Below are positions 1 to 10,780 of a stretch of 64,000 nt of DNA, in pieces (position 1 is the first letter of the stretch; every line of letters begins with the position of its first letter). This stretch comes from Steinernema hermaphroditum (taxonomy: Eukaryota > Nematoda > Chromadorea > Rhabditida > Steinernematidae): NCBI GenBank assembly GCA_030435675.1, contig CM059625.1, positions 1,922,001 through 1,986,000 on the forward strand, in the 5' to 3' direction. The translations under genes and the position numbers were made by a program. Below the pieces are notes generated by a model. The model saw only the letters and a program-made list of their open reading frames with translations, was not told where the DNA came from and did not search any database.

Positions 1-381
1 TGACTTCAGTTTTTTCTTTAAATTTTTGTCGTTTCCAAGCTATTTCATTTCTCTTCAATTCAGCCTATCACCATTTTCAATGAGAGGATAAAGCTATAAG
101 TTGCTTGGCTGCTTCATTTTTAATAGTTCGTAGCATATCTCGCCCCTCACTTGATTTCTATTCAACGAATGAGAAACCAAATATCTAATATTAAGAACGT
201 ATATTCAGATGTGAGCTTCTTCCGACCTCAATGTACTCGCATCCTATATCTGAAATTCCTTGATAAGTAACACGATTCTGTTCCACTTTATGGCTTCCCT
301 TGCACTACCACTGACGCAATCACAAATTGCAATTTCCTTGTCAGCGGTTCCCACGTTATACAATTGTTCCTCGTTGGTATG

Positions 382-802
382 TTATTGGTAAAGCTTGTTA
401 AGATGTTTCGCTGACATGATCTTTGGATCTTTGACATATGTCGCTGCCCTGTTCTCTATGTTTTGATGGATAAAAGGCAGGAAACGCCTAAAGATCATAT
501 GGCCCGTGACGTCGCCTATACCATAAAGGGCAAAAGTGCCACCGATAAGTTCCGATTTTTTGAAGAACCGCAATAATACGTGACCTTCTTGAGTGCAGCA
601 AATTTGGCATCCTATCATGTCTTCCGAATAATGCCAGTTTGCTCGATTTCCGACGAGGAACTATATCTTGGGGGTGCTGGGATGAATTCGGTTTTGTGGG
701 TTTTACGTTTACGGTCTTGGCGAAACCTGTTACCCGTTCGAGTCCTTTAGCCTCCTTCGATGTTTCTAGCTTATTCTCCTTCGTCATGAATGATTCAGTC
801 AT
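382..802 (-). CDS. Unrecognised two-exon protein, copy 1 (115 aa)
   Basis: Minus-strand gene with exon 1 at 734-802 (23 codons from ATG) and exon 2 at 382-660 (93 codons including stop). The intron has a GTAACA donor after a complete codon and an ATATAG acceptor, so both exons are phase 0. Exon 1 is charged (MTESFMTKENK start). Exon 2 holds a cysteine cluster (GCQICC), a glycine-rich stretch (FALYGIGDVTG) and a basic C terminus (KHLNKLYQ). No signal peptide or membrane segment was seen. The family is not recognised. An identical copy sits in the second repeat. The start is not certain because no clear trans-splice acceptor precedes the ATG. Confidence 0.6.
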
Positions 803-3307
803 AAGAAGTCAGTTGCTTGTAAACTCTAGAACAGTCTGATCATAAAATAAACAAAATACCCATTTGGTGCGTGATTTCCGACCATTATTCCTGTCCAAAG
901 GCTATCAGAGCACATTACACAAACGTGATTTATGACTCACTAAAAGTTCTATCAAAGGCGTTATTGTTTCTTGCACTTTCGTGCGTCGCATAAACACATA
1001 ATTGAGGAAGTCCAGCGTTCAAATCCAAACCCACGATACTGCTTGTCTGGACCTAGCCTTTTTGTGCACAGCCCTTGGCGTCATTCTCGATAAATTGTAC
1101 TCTCTCCGTGGACGCAGTACTCTCGCATTTCCCCTTAACTTGTAGGTATAAATTAGAAGGGCTGGTTAAGTGCCGGCTCGAGCCTAGCTTCTCGCCGCTT
1201 TATGACGTGGAAGCAGGCATCGCATACAGAAATCAAACGTGTTGTTTGTCAAAGTTCTGCATTTTATTCAATTTCTGCATACGGCCTGCTTATTGTGTTA
1301 ACGCACGATTGCAGCTGCTAACCATTACTTTCGTGCCGACCGGAGGTTAAGTGAATGAATTGATGTCACTTCCTTTCCAAACCGCAACTGCAAATATCAA
1401 TGTTGATTTGAGCTGTTTGCGTCGTGTAACCTTAAAAAAATGGTTATTGAAATTCTGTTCATTAATTCGTGGATGAATCTGAACAAGCGAATCGCATCGT
1501 AGGCCATCTTCAAAGCCAAGAAAGAACTGACAGAACAGCATGGACAGAACAGAACAGCTTCCTCTTTAAGATCAATGTTCGCAGGCCTCTATGTTTATTG
1601 CTATTACCTTTTATGTTTTTACCCCACGGTTTATTGTATGACGTCTTCACCTACGCAAACCGTTACGGTGCTCAGGGATGACGTCTCCTAATGTGCATAG
1701 CACATTCAGCATTGCACGCACACCCACACTTATTATGCGTTTCGACTAAATGGTTTGGCGCAAAAGCGCAAGTGTTCATTACATCATTTCTCGACGTTCA
1801 TATCTATCTTGTTTTGCAGATAACTTTTGATGTTTCTATGCCTAGTGTCCCGCGGCATAGCTTATTGCACTTAGTGGGTTTCGATGATGTTGTGGATTTG
1901 AATTTTAAAACTGAAGATTAGCTGGTTCGTGGGTTCAAGAAGCGCGACCTGCGTCCCACACAGTTTGCTCTGTTCTTTGCACTGGATATGAATGGGTCTC
2001 TCTTTTTAAAGTGTCGATACAGATTTTGAAGTTCGCGGTGCCTATGCAAACTTAACTTGCTAGCTGATTCGGCTTTGAAGAACAGAGATTCTCGAAAATG
2101 ATGAGTAGTTAGACACCGAGTACACTGCATGATGCACTAAATCCAATTGAGACGTAGCAAATGAGCAGTATCCGAACGAAATCTATATTCCTGAGTCATC
2201 CACTTTCTAACAGGCCAATGTACCTTGCTCTCTTGAAGGATATTACATGCTTCAAAGAGGTGACTCATCTTAATTACGGCATTGGCGATAAAGAGAACCA
2301 ATGTCAATCGGTCATTAGAAATCCAATGTTTAAATGTCCGTTTCTTTGTGGCGAAACTATGTATGTAGATGAAGAGGGTTGGATTGGGTGGTTGTGTGAC
2401 GGATGGTTGCCGTTAAGGTAAAGCTTTATCGTGTTCGGCGGGACATCCCTGAAATTTTTATATTTTGCAGGCTTCCTTGAAGCCTGCTTCCTGAGATATA
2501 GATATGTTCGACCTTTAGCCGTTTACATAGTTCACCTTACAAAGCACCCTCTTAAGCAGTTGCAAATGCCATTCCTTGAAACTCCGAAGTCCACATTATT
2601 ATGAGATCAAATCGTTCTTCACACCACGTTGCACCTGTGCGCCACTTAGTCGTCGCTGACGACGCCAAAGACGAAAAGTGCTCATGACCAGGGACTGAAC
2701 GCCGCGGGGAGGGGAAATGAAGCGGATCTATTGCATAAATGCAATTCTTGATGTTGACCGGATCAAGCCCTCACTTCATTTGTCAGCCTATACCGGAAAT
2801 CCATTGGTGGCCGTATGAAAGGTATGGCCACACATTCGCTTATCGGACGACTTGATGAGCGTCTTCCTTTATCGCTGTTGAATTGCGGTCTAATTTGTGA
2901 ATTCCGCACATGTGAAGGATCAAATTTTAGCCGTTCTTCTTCGTTCCTTCTTGTTCGTTTCTTTGAATGTTTTAATGTGAAATATGAGCCTCGAAGATGC
3001 GACGTGGACGCGATGATGACTGTGGGGGTTTCCAGAGTGGGGCACTGGGTTTTGAAAAACGACCGTCGTTCCTTAAAAGCAACCGGAGCCGTAAATTGCA
3101 TTTACATGGGAAATTGCGGTCATTTGTTATGCGATGTAATCATTAGCACTTGGGATACACCCTCTCCGCGCCTGCTGATCGCATTTGTCTTCTTTGCTGG
3201 GATAACGCCGAAATTAGCGATATATAAGCCGCTTAGACGTAGGCCGCGGTCCTGTGTGGCTTCTTGCAGGATGGCTCCTTTTTATCGCTTTGCATTTCAG
3301 CTACCGA
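803..3307. other. Stretch without a supported gene
   Basis: I see no gene with convincing exon structure here. Long frames occur on both strands (for example plus 2815-3417 and minus 2763-3101), but they overlap each other and look like compositional accidents. The last few hundred bases before 3300 may hold the globin promoter, because a pyrimidine-rich TTTGCATTTCAG acceptor directly precedes the globin start. Confidence 0.5.
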
Positions 3308-3418
3308 ATGAACGGCGTCGAGAAGTCGAAGTCTTATCGGTGCAGCCGTGGATCGAGCTCCGGATTCCTAACCGAACGTCATGTGCGCTCGCTGGATGCC
3401 GCTCAGCCACGGCATAAT
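3308..3418 (+). pseudogene. Orphan first exon of a globin gene (repeat copy 1)
   Basis: This 37-codon exon (MNGVEKSKSYRCSRG start, AQPRHN end) is identical to the first exon of the globin gene at 13286-13396. It starts seven bases after TTTGCATTTCAG, a good trans-splice acceptor, and ends in phase 0 at AAT followed by GTAAGT. Downstream of this copy there is no globin body. The next plus-strand exons belong to other genes. It is therefore an orphan created by the duplication, though a transcript from it could in principle splice across to the globin exons more than 13 kb away. Confidence 0.75.
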
Positions 3419-4562
3419 GTAAGTGTACGCCTTAATGACAAAGCGAGGGTGATGCACGGGCTACACCCAGATTCAGGCAGCCCGAAAAATTTGAGATATT
3501 GTGGTGTTCCAGAGTTTGACTCTAAGAGCACGAAGTAATCAGTAGTAAATTTGCGAAGAATAAGACACGGCTCCTAGTTTTTGGCATGTTGTTAAGCGAA
3601 CAGTCAGGATAATTACAAGTTCGAACAGTATAAGACTCTCTATCTTGAATAGTGCTTTGAAATCACGGCGCAACAAAAGTCCCGCCAACGTAGGCTGGGC
3701 GGCTATTTCTCGGCTCCGGAAGGCTTGAACATCTGGATCGTCTCGAATCGACAGTTTACGAGATAGTCCAACGTCCTGCACCCTGTTACGGATTGTGTTC
3801 TTTGTTTAAAATTTGACAGCGGTAATTGAAACGATGACCGACCTTTCCAACACAAACGGTATACACCCTAATATTTTTCGCACAGTTGGCCTTGGCAAAT
3901 AACAACCAGCAATTGTTGTACCTCTCTGGGAAATATACTACTTGGTCATACCTATCGAAGTGATAAACATTAAGTAATGGGGTCGCACTTTTATTACTTC
4001 AGTGGTTCCACTCTAAAAATAGCGTTCAAATGGTCCGAAATGGGAAATGAAATGGCTACAGTAGGACACAAAATGCTTGAAGGGTACTGAAAATTCTGTT
4101 TTTATGACGACTTCGATGATCGACAAAACACAACATCGGTGTTTCGTCTCATTGGAGTTTCGTCCCCCTGACCAGCTGTTCATGCTTTACAGCGTGTGAC
4201 TCTATCCGATGGCACAGATCTCGCTAATTTTGGCGGCCAAAATCGATGTCTCTCGGCTCTCAAGACAGAAACAGGCTGTAAATAGTGCCATCTACCAACT
4301 GCAGATAGATTTTTTACGGTTCTTTCTGTGACTGCAAGCTACTGTGGGCGAACACTGCCATCTAAAAATCGTTCCAAATTATGGCTATGTCTACGTCTGT
4401 CTGTTCGATTACAATGGACAGACCACTATAATCTGTATTGCACTTTTTCGAACACACAATTACTATTATTGCCGGCTTCGGGGGAGAGATCATACACAGT
4501 CGACACAATGCTTTATAATAAAAAGGGGTGAACAACCTGTCTGACGGCGAAACACAAATTTC
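3419..4562. other. Stretch without a supported gene
   Basis: Corresponds to globin intron 1 sequence in the second repeat copy. A minus-strand frame at 3539-3781 (80 codons, LSRKLSIRDDPDVQAF near its start) has a plausible acceptor upstream (CGTAACAG) and could be an isolated exon, but I cannot connect it to anything. Confidence 0.4.
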
Positions 4563-4905
4563 TTACATAGTGTAGAAGAGGTCTTCAATAATTTTCTGAC
4601 CTTTGAAGGCTTCGCCTTGAAACTCTTCCACGTCATCGGTTTTCCGCCAGCTGATCGATAGCCTTTTTAATAGTTTCGTTCTTCTTTAATTTTTTGCCAT
4701 AAGCGATAATAAAATATCGTCCATTATGCGAGTCCCTGTGGTGATGGCGAACACCAACACACACATAACCTTCTACATAACCAGATTTAAATCTGAAGCG
4801 CAGAATTCGACCATAGTGTAAATCCGATAAGGCAACCAGTGGTCTCCAGAGACGAAAGCGGAAGAAAAAGTGGTCATTGTCATCAATTTTTAACTTGCTT
4901 CTTAA
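4563..4905 (-). pseudogene. Minus-strand reading frame with internal frameshift, copy 1
   Basis: Read on the minus strand, a frame opens after a TAG acceptor-like site at 4906-4908 and runs for 90 codons to TGA at 4633. It has protein-like composition (GYVCVGVRHHH, RYFIIAYGKKLKKNET). Just before that stop, the reading frame one base over continues in equally protein-like fashion (DDVEEFQGEAFKGQK) to TAA at 4563. One extra A in the run near 4638-4641 would explain the break. The same break exists in copy 2. No ATG is present, so this would be a last exon of a gene whose 5' part is missing. The family is not recognised. Confidence 0.4.
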
Positions 4906-4925
4906 CTAAGGACAACATGTTTCAG

Positions 4926-5442
4926 AGTTTGAGAATTGCTCACCCCTCTTCGAATATCGTGACCACATTTGCCGTTTTTTAAGAGAAAAAAGAAAAGGGT
5001 GGAAGCAAATCCAAAAGTTTTCCCGAAACGGAAAGCACCCGATGGAAATATGCACATTGGAGCAGCTCAATTCTATAGAGCATAACTATTCAGAGTCGCA
5101 TTACCAAACATTCGTCTTTGGTCATTTTGCTATTTTGATAGATAAACACAGTCATTACAAGGGAATCAGAATTCTTAGAGTGGATCTTAAGTAAGTGTGC
5201 GTAGACGTGATCCCTGGTATACTGTATTTTTTTGGAAAAACACAATAGCTGACGTTACAAATAGAATTAAGAATATCAACTGTCTTACGGGCATCGGAAC
5301 TTCGGCGACAGCTGGTCCTGAAAACGTTATTTACATTGAAGCTTCTTCTAACTGGAGCGAATCTTCACCTGTCCGCACTATTTGGAAACTGCCAGTGGAC
5401 AACATGCTGGAACCCTATGAAGAGGTGGTCTATGATTCCTGA
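4926..5442 (+). CDS. C-terminal exons of an unrecognised gene
   Basis: Two plus-strand exons join in frame: 4926-5190, entered after GTTTCAG with two bases of a split codon, and 5265-5442 ending in TGA. The intron is GTAAGT...AAATAG and phase 2. The encoded part (about 147 residues) is rich in charged and aromatic residues (EKRKGWKQIQK, FGHFAILIDKHSH, IEASSNWSESS) with an acidic end (EPYEEVVYDS). No signal peptide, membrane span or known motif was seen. The 5' exons are not found and may lie in the upstream repeat. The stop is about 100 bases before the RING-finger gene, a spacing typical of nematode operons. Confidence 0.6.
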
Positions 5443-5513
5443 CGTTTCTCATAATTTATCATTGTGTGCTTAGTACATACAAACTCTCCGTAAGGCCGAA
5501 GCCCAGCTGCAAA

Positions 5514-6087
5514 ATGACTAAGAATCGCTTCGACTCGTTAAGCCGGCCATATTGCCAAAGTACATTAGAGATTGTTTTGTTTGTCCCGTTTGTCGCGACG
5601 TACTCGATGTACCCAAAGTATTTCCAACTTGCGGTCACTCGGTGTGCGAACGATGTGAAGGTCACCTGAAGGAAAGCATGACGAATGTATGTCCAATTTG
5701 CAGAAAAAAAATACTGGAAAAGCCGCCTATCAATTGGACCTTGAAGTGCAAGTTTTTTCCCCGCATAGTATAAAAATCATTATCATGTTTACAGGTGCTG
5801 TCGAGGCGTTGATGCGACAAACGGTATCGAACAGTGGCTGCATGTCTTGTCGGAAATTCATCGACACCAGCAATCGAAAGCCGTTTTACTGTTCGACAAA
5901 CTGGAACGACATGGTTTGTTGATTGATTAGCCTGCTGCTGTTTTCGACGTGGACGTTTCAGGTTCAATTTTCGTGCAGCTCGTGCTACACCAACAATCAC
6001 CTAAAAGGTTCTTTTGTGGAAGTGGAGTTCGATGATGGACTGCTGAAGCCTGCAGTGCTGCGGGTTGTGGAACAACTGAAGCAATAG
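5514..6087 (+). CDS. RING-finger protein (C3HC4 type), probable E3 ligase
   Basis: Exon A (to 5747) encodes a complete RING domain: CPVC, TCGHSVCERC and CPIC supply the C3HC4 zinc ligands in normal order. Exon B is 5795-5913, with a further Cys-x2-Cys motif (GCMSCRKF), and exon C is 5962-6087 (SCSSCYTNN, ending in TAG). B to C is a normal GT-AG phase 0 junction. A to B works only if the intron uses a GC donor (T|GCAAGT at 5748), giving WTLKCAVEALMRQ across the join. RING proteins usually act as ubiquitin ligases. The extra Cys pairs may form a second zinc module. The start is unresolved: the ATG at 5514 is in a different frame from the RING, so a tiny 32-base intron, an upstream exon or an indel must intervene. 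It lies just behind the gene ending at 5442. Confidence 0.8.
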
Positions 6088-7153
6088 GAATTCAAAGAAA
6101 TATTCCTAAGGCATTCAATATAATGAAGTGTTGATCGCTGTGAAGTGGTGATTTAGTAAAAGTCTTTTCCCATTAGATATTGGTTGTAAATTAGATAATC
6201 ACTATGACTGGGTTTCTATTTGTGAGTCAACTTCAAATTAAGGTTCCACGTCATGCCTGTACAGTTATTCACTAGTAACATTGCAAGAAATGTCTGTATC
6301 TATTGGGTTGCGGCATTATGATCCACTATGATCGGCTCTGAAGGGAATGAACGTTTTGAATCTTGAGTGTCCTGAATCAACGTTCGACAACATAATTCAA
6401 TATGGTGCGACTTGTTAGCGATTATGTTTTTGTTACTAAATTTCAATTCATTTGATACAGAGCTGATGGAAATGGATTACGAGTTTATTTCTCGTTTCAA
6501 TGGAAATGGATAGATTGTCGAATTTGATGTAGATTGCGAATAGTCATAAAAAAACCAAATACCAACATATTCAATTCCCCAACCAAATGCATGACAAATA
6601 GCAACGACTGCTACAATAAATCGAATAAATATGTCCTAACACAGCTATAGATGTCCGGCAGGTTATACCCAGCGATGTATGTGACTGAAAGCATTCATCA
6701 CACAATTAATACCATATGCTCGCCGTAGATCATGTGGCATTTTGCAATGTCGAGATACCAGATTAAGGACCGTCAGAATAAAATAGGTCTCTAAGATCAG
6801 GTAGAATGCAATGGAGAAAACAGTGTACAGAGAGAGTTCACTGTACTAAACAACACGTCCATCTATTTCGCGGATGCGAAATTTTCAATGACTCAACCGA
6901 ATAATTTTTGCAACCGAAAATAACAGAGAATACAAAGAATCAGCGGCAGCGAAAATGATATGGTATTGTTGTCTGTCTTTGTTGTTTTTTTTTTGACGGG
7001 TTTTCTAGGGTTGTCGGCATTTAGATCCAAAATTAACATTGTAAATTAACAACCATGTTCTTGTAGCAAGAAAACTGGTCAAAAAACGACAAAAACTGAC
7101 ACGAATATCGCATATCTTGTGGTGTCAGGGACAGCGCACCAGGACGCCTTACA
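6088..7153. other. A+T-rich intergenic stretch
   Basis: No coding exon with splice support was found. The DNA is A+T-rich with short homopolymers. It probably contains the 3' end of the RING gene and the promoter of the gene at 7154. Confidence 0.5.
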
Positions 7154-8425
7154 ATGGCAGAGGAGAAGATCGCCTTCCTTAAATATTACTCAAAAAATGC
7201 AAACGATTTGCTGTTCGCCCTGGGAATTCATCCACAGTCCCTCTTGAACGACTCGGGAGCGATTCATGGATCCGTTTTAAACGGAAGTTCTAGTAAATTT
7301 CGTAAAAAGCGAAAAGCCGTCTGGGGTTACACATATGTTAGTTTATAGCTTAAACCCCCCATTCACCGATGAAATCTATTAGGATTTGCTACACTCTAGC
7401 ACCTCTCTCTCCCTGCCAAATTTCAGCCGAATCGGCGTGGGACAGTTTGGGACCTCTCCTTGTTAGTGTGACATAATTATTGCGCGCCTTACGTGAAATT
7501 CGATCGTCCAATTGGGCACATCAAGCAGCCACGGCGGCGCCCCTTGAAACGGCGAGAGTGTCCGCAGCTGGCGTCACGTCCACCAAAAAACTGCTAATTT
7601 GACCGTCCGCAGAACTCATCGTGTTCTTTGCTCACCACCGCGTGAGGCTTGTTGGCGATTTTGCGCCTCTTTTATTATTAATTCATCCGCGATCCGCACT
7701 CCGCCGGAATATGTTGATATGAGCGGAAGCGCTGCATTCTTTGAGTTTCCCATAACGCGTGTCGTTCCACTCACTCTTCTAAAATACGTGTGACTGCGGG
7801 GCATTTTCCTACCATTTTACTTGTCTGTTGTCATACTAGGCAGGTAATACACTGTACTCTTATAAGTGAGCTTTCTATCGCAATAATGCAAACGCATCCT
7901 TTCCTTGTTGTACTTTCATGTTACGATACGGAACGTTCAAAGCAGAAACATTCAAGATTTTGGAAGCGGAATAGGGACATATAACCAGAAAGGACGCCGT
8001 ATTGTAGTGAGGCTAGACGGAGTTCAGATGGATTGCACTTTACACGTTCGTGACTTCCGTATAATCAAAAATATTATTCGTTATCTGGTAATTGGATTAT
8101 ATTGTCCGTTCACTACAAACGAAATTTAAATTATTAACTTTCTGGGCCGTGTTCCGCGGCTATTTTCTGATACCGGTATAAACATGTTGTCGATTAAGGC
8201 TCCTTATTACGTTTGGCACTCGCGTTCAAAGGTGGTGTCTTACTGATGCTGTGCCATTTTCAGAAACAATATGACCGACGGAATGTCGCCCGATTTGGCC
8301 GAGCGCTTACACGAACTGTCTATAGTCGTTCCGATACGTCGGATACGCCCTCAGGAGGTTCGGCGCAACCAGCACCATCGTGCTTCTTTCGACGAAGGGA
8401 TCGTCATGCTGAAGCCTGTAGTTGA
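7154..8425 (+). CDS. Unrecognised four-exon protein (about 174 aa)
   Basis: Proposed exons are 7154-7336, 7427-7461, 7943-8087 and 8264-8425. Phases agree throughout (0, 2, 0), total length is 525 bases, and the last exon ends in TGA. Donors are GTTAGT, GTTAGT and GTAATT; acceptors are ATTTCAG, TTCAAAG and TTTTCAG. The protein begins MAEEKIAFLKYYSKN, has a basic patch (KFRKKRKAVWG), a segment GIGTYNQKGRRIVVRLDG and a Ser/Arg-rich tail. The last exon is also open in another frame (MTDGMSPDLAERL, start 8271, GTACC donor at 8450), so its frame is not secure. Exon 3's acceptor is weak. The family is not recognised. Confidence 0.45.
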
Positions 8426-9978
8426 GGTACAGCCTCGACGTGCGAACAGGTACCTTCTATACTTGGGAACTGTGCGAAACCTCAAGAGACTGCGCGGTAC
8501 AAATCTGCCCACACCTTTCAGTTTGACATAGTTCACATTCTTTAGCCTCAATAGGTCGCTGCACACGCAAATTGTATGTTGTTTAAGGTTCAGTGAAATT
8601 CACTCATTGCTTGTGAACCTAAATGTGCCGTCCTTTTGGACTTGTGAAAGCTGGATTTCTGTAAATTAGTCTATATTACAGGTGGATTGAGATTTTGGCT
8701 CTTTTGACACTGAACATTACGTAAAATCTATCTTTTTAAGATCACTTGTTTTTCTGAATACATTTCCCATGAACATATGTGCTCAGTTTTGTCGCTGATT
8801 CATAATGCTTTTTGTACACCCTCCCACAGTTGTGCTCTCACATCTTTTCTAAAAAACTACATCTAGGCTGTTGTCGAGGTTGTGCTTTCCTTGCACTTCT
8901 AAGGCGCACAATTAGTGGAACTTATGACAACCATCGCGCAGTTTTCCCAAGAAAAGCCAATTAGGTGCGAACATCAGCACCCGCGCTCACCTTTCCGTTT
9001 TGCGCTCAGGCGCTCATTATCATTTACCCGTGTCCATCCCCAAGGAATAATCTTCATGCTTCACTTGAAAATGTAAAGATTTCAACATGCCATTATGAGT
9101 CAGCAGTTCTAAAGGTTGCATTTTCGACTGCTATGCCAGCCCAATCCCTCAAAAACCACTTGTACCGGTACTGGCCTGCCCTGTGCGATTTGCTGGATAT
9201 GCTTACATATACCTAGGGCAATTATGTTGGTGCCTTGTTGACGATGTCTCTAGCAAGAGAAGGTGATTGAGGTCGATATATGCGTACGTGTGTTTTTCGT
9301 GATGGGCTATTGTTGTTTGATTCCCGGCGTTCCCATCCATGTTTTGGTTATACAAAGCTTTTCCTCTTATTCCCATCCGCTTTGCGTCAGCTGGACTGTT
9401 GTGATTTTAGAGGTGGAAAACAAAAGTATTTGGGCTTAGCCGTTAGTTTTATAATAACGTAGAATATGGAAAGTGTGACGATATTTTGTGGCTTCCAATT
9501 ATGTACTGTGAAAGTTCAGGCGATATTTATTCGAAGAGTGCGCAGTTGCTGGAAAATGTCGTTATTCATGCGTCTCACATTCAGACTTGGCCTTGTCTTT
9601 GGCTTTATGAGTATTTTTTGCGAAATAACTGACGTATCTAAGCGGTTGTCATACCCTCTACAAAGCGAGAACCACAGTTTCATGATCAGGCAATAGTCAT
9701 GTTAATTTTTGAAGCAAGCATGGCTTGCAAGCATATTCAATTCAATCCGCTATCTTTCATTCTACTATGCGGTCACAATGACTTGAGTAGGATATACAGA
9801 GCCAAGTGCAGATGTCAGCCGCTTTGTAGGGCCACAATTCGCCAGCATTTCATCCCAAGTACCTTTGCATATAATTCCCCACGTGAGCACCTCGTGTAAT
9901 CTTCTCGTTGCCGGATAATACTAACCAACTGTTAAGCAGGAATCGCTTGAAGGTACCGTTGGATTCAGAAAAAGAAGA
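8426..9978. other. Stretch without a supported gene
   Basis: Only short frames without splice context are present. Nothing recognisable was seen before the second repeat copy starts at 9979. Confidence 0.5.
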
Positions 9979-10359
9979 TGACTTCAGTTTTTTCTTTAAA
10001 TTTTTGTCGTTTCCAAGCTATTTCATTTCTCTTCAATTCAGCCTATCACCATTTTCAATGAGAGGATAAAGCTATAAGTTGCTTGGCTGCTTCATTTTTA
10101 ATAGTTCGTAGCATATCTCGCCCCTCACTTGATTTCTATTCAACGAATGAGAAACCAAATATCTAATATTAAGAACGTATATTCAGATGTGAGCTTCTTC
10201 CGACCTCAATGTACTCGCATCCTATATCTGAAATTCCTTGATAAGTAACACGATTCTGTTCCACTTTATGGCTTCCCTTGCACTACCACTGACGCAATCA
10301 CAAATTGCAATTTCCTTGTCAGCGGTTCCCACGTTATACAATTGTTCCTCGTTGGTATG

Positions 10360-10780
10360 TTATTGGTAAAGCTTGTTAAGATGTTTCGCTGACATGATCT
10401 TTGGATCTTTGACATATGTCGCTGCCCTGTTCTCTATGTTTTGATGGATAAAAGGCAGGAAACGCCTAAAGATCATATGGCCCGTGACGTCGCCTATACC
10501 ATAAAGGGCAAAAGTGCCACCGATAAGTTCCGATTTTTTGAAGAACCGCAATAATACGTGACCTTCTTGAGTGCAGCAAATTTGGCATCCTATCATGTCT
10601 TCCGAATAATGCCAGTTTGCTCGATTTCCGACGAGGAACTATATCTTGGGGGTGCTGGGATGAATTCGGTTTTGTGGGTTTTACGTTTACGGTCTTGGCG
10701 AAACCTGTTACCCGTTCGAGTCCTTTAGCCTCCTTCGATGTTTCTAGCTTATTCTCCTTCGTCATGAATGATTCAGTCAT
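10360..10780 (-). CDS. Unrecognised two-exon protein, copy 2 (115 aa)
   Basis: Exact second copy of the gene at 382-802, with exons at 10712-10780 and 10360-10638. I saw no base difference between the two copies over the coding region. Both would produce the same protein if transcribed. Confidence 0.6.

Larger units (their letters stand above)
1..4880. repeat. Large direct repeat, copy 1
   Basis: This block recurs at 9979-14858 at a constant offset of 9,978 bases. Reading the two copies side by side I noticed two differences: C at 2535 against T at 12513, and C at 4631 against T at 14609. Similarity stops abruptly after 4880/14858 (CATCAA in copy 1, GTTATC in copy 2). The left end is cut by the window edge, so the true repeat may be longer. 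It holds a two-exon minus-strand gene, a globin first exon and a frameshifted minus-strand frame. It could be a recent segmental duplication or uncollapsed haplotypes in an assembly. Confidence 0.97.

Noticed and set aside
2815..3417. 200-codon plus-strand frame (and its copy at 12793-13395)
   Set aside because: It overlaps an equally long frame on the other strand and runs through the globin trans-splice acceptor and first exon in the wrong frame. Composition is not protein-like.
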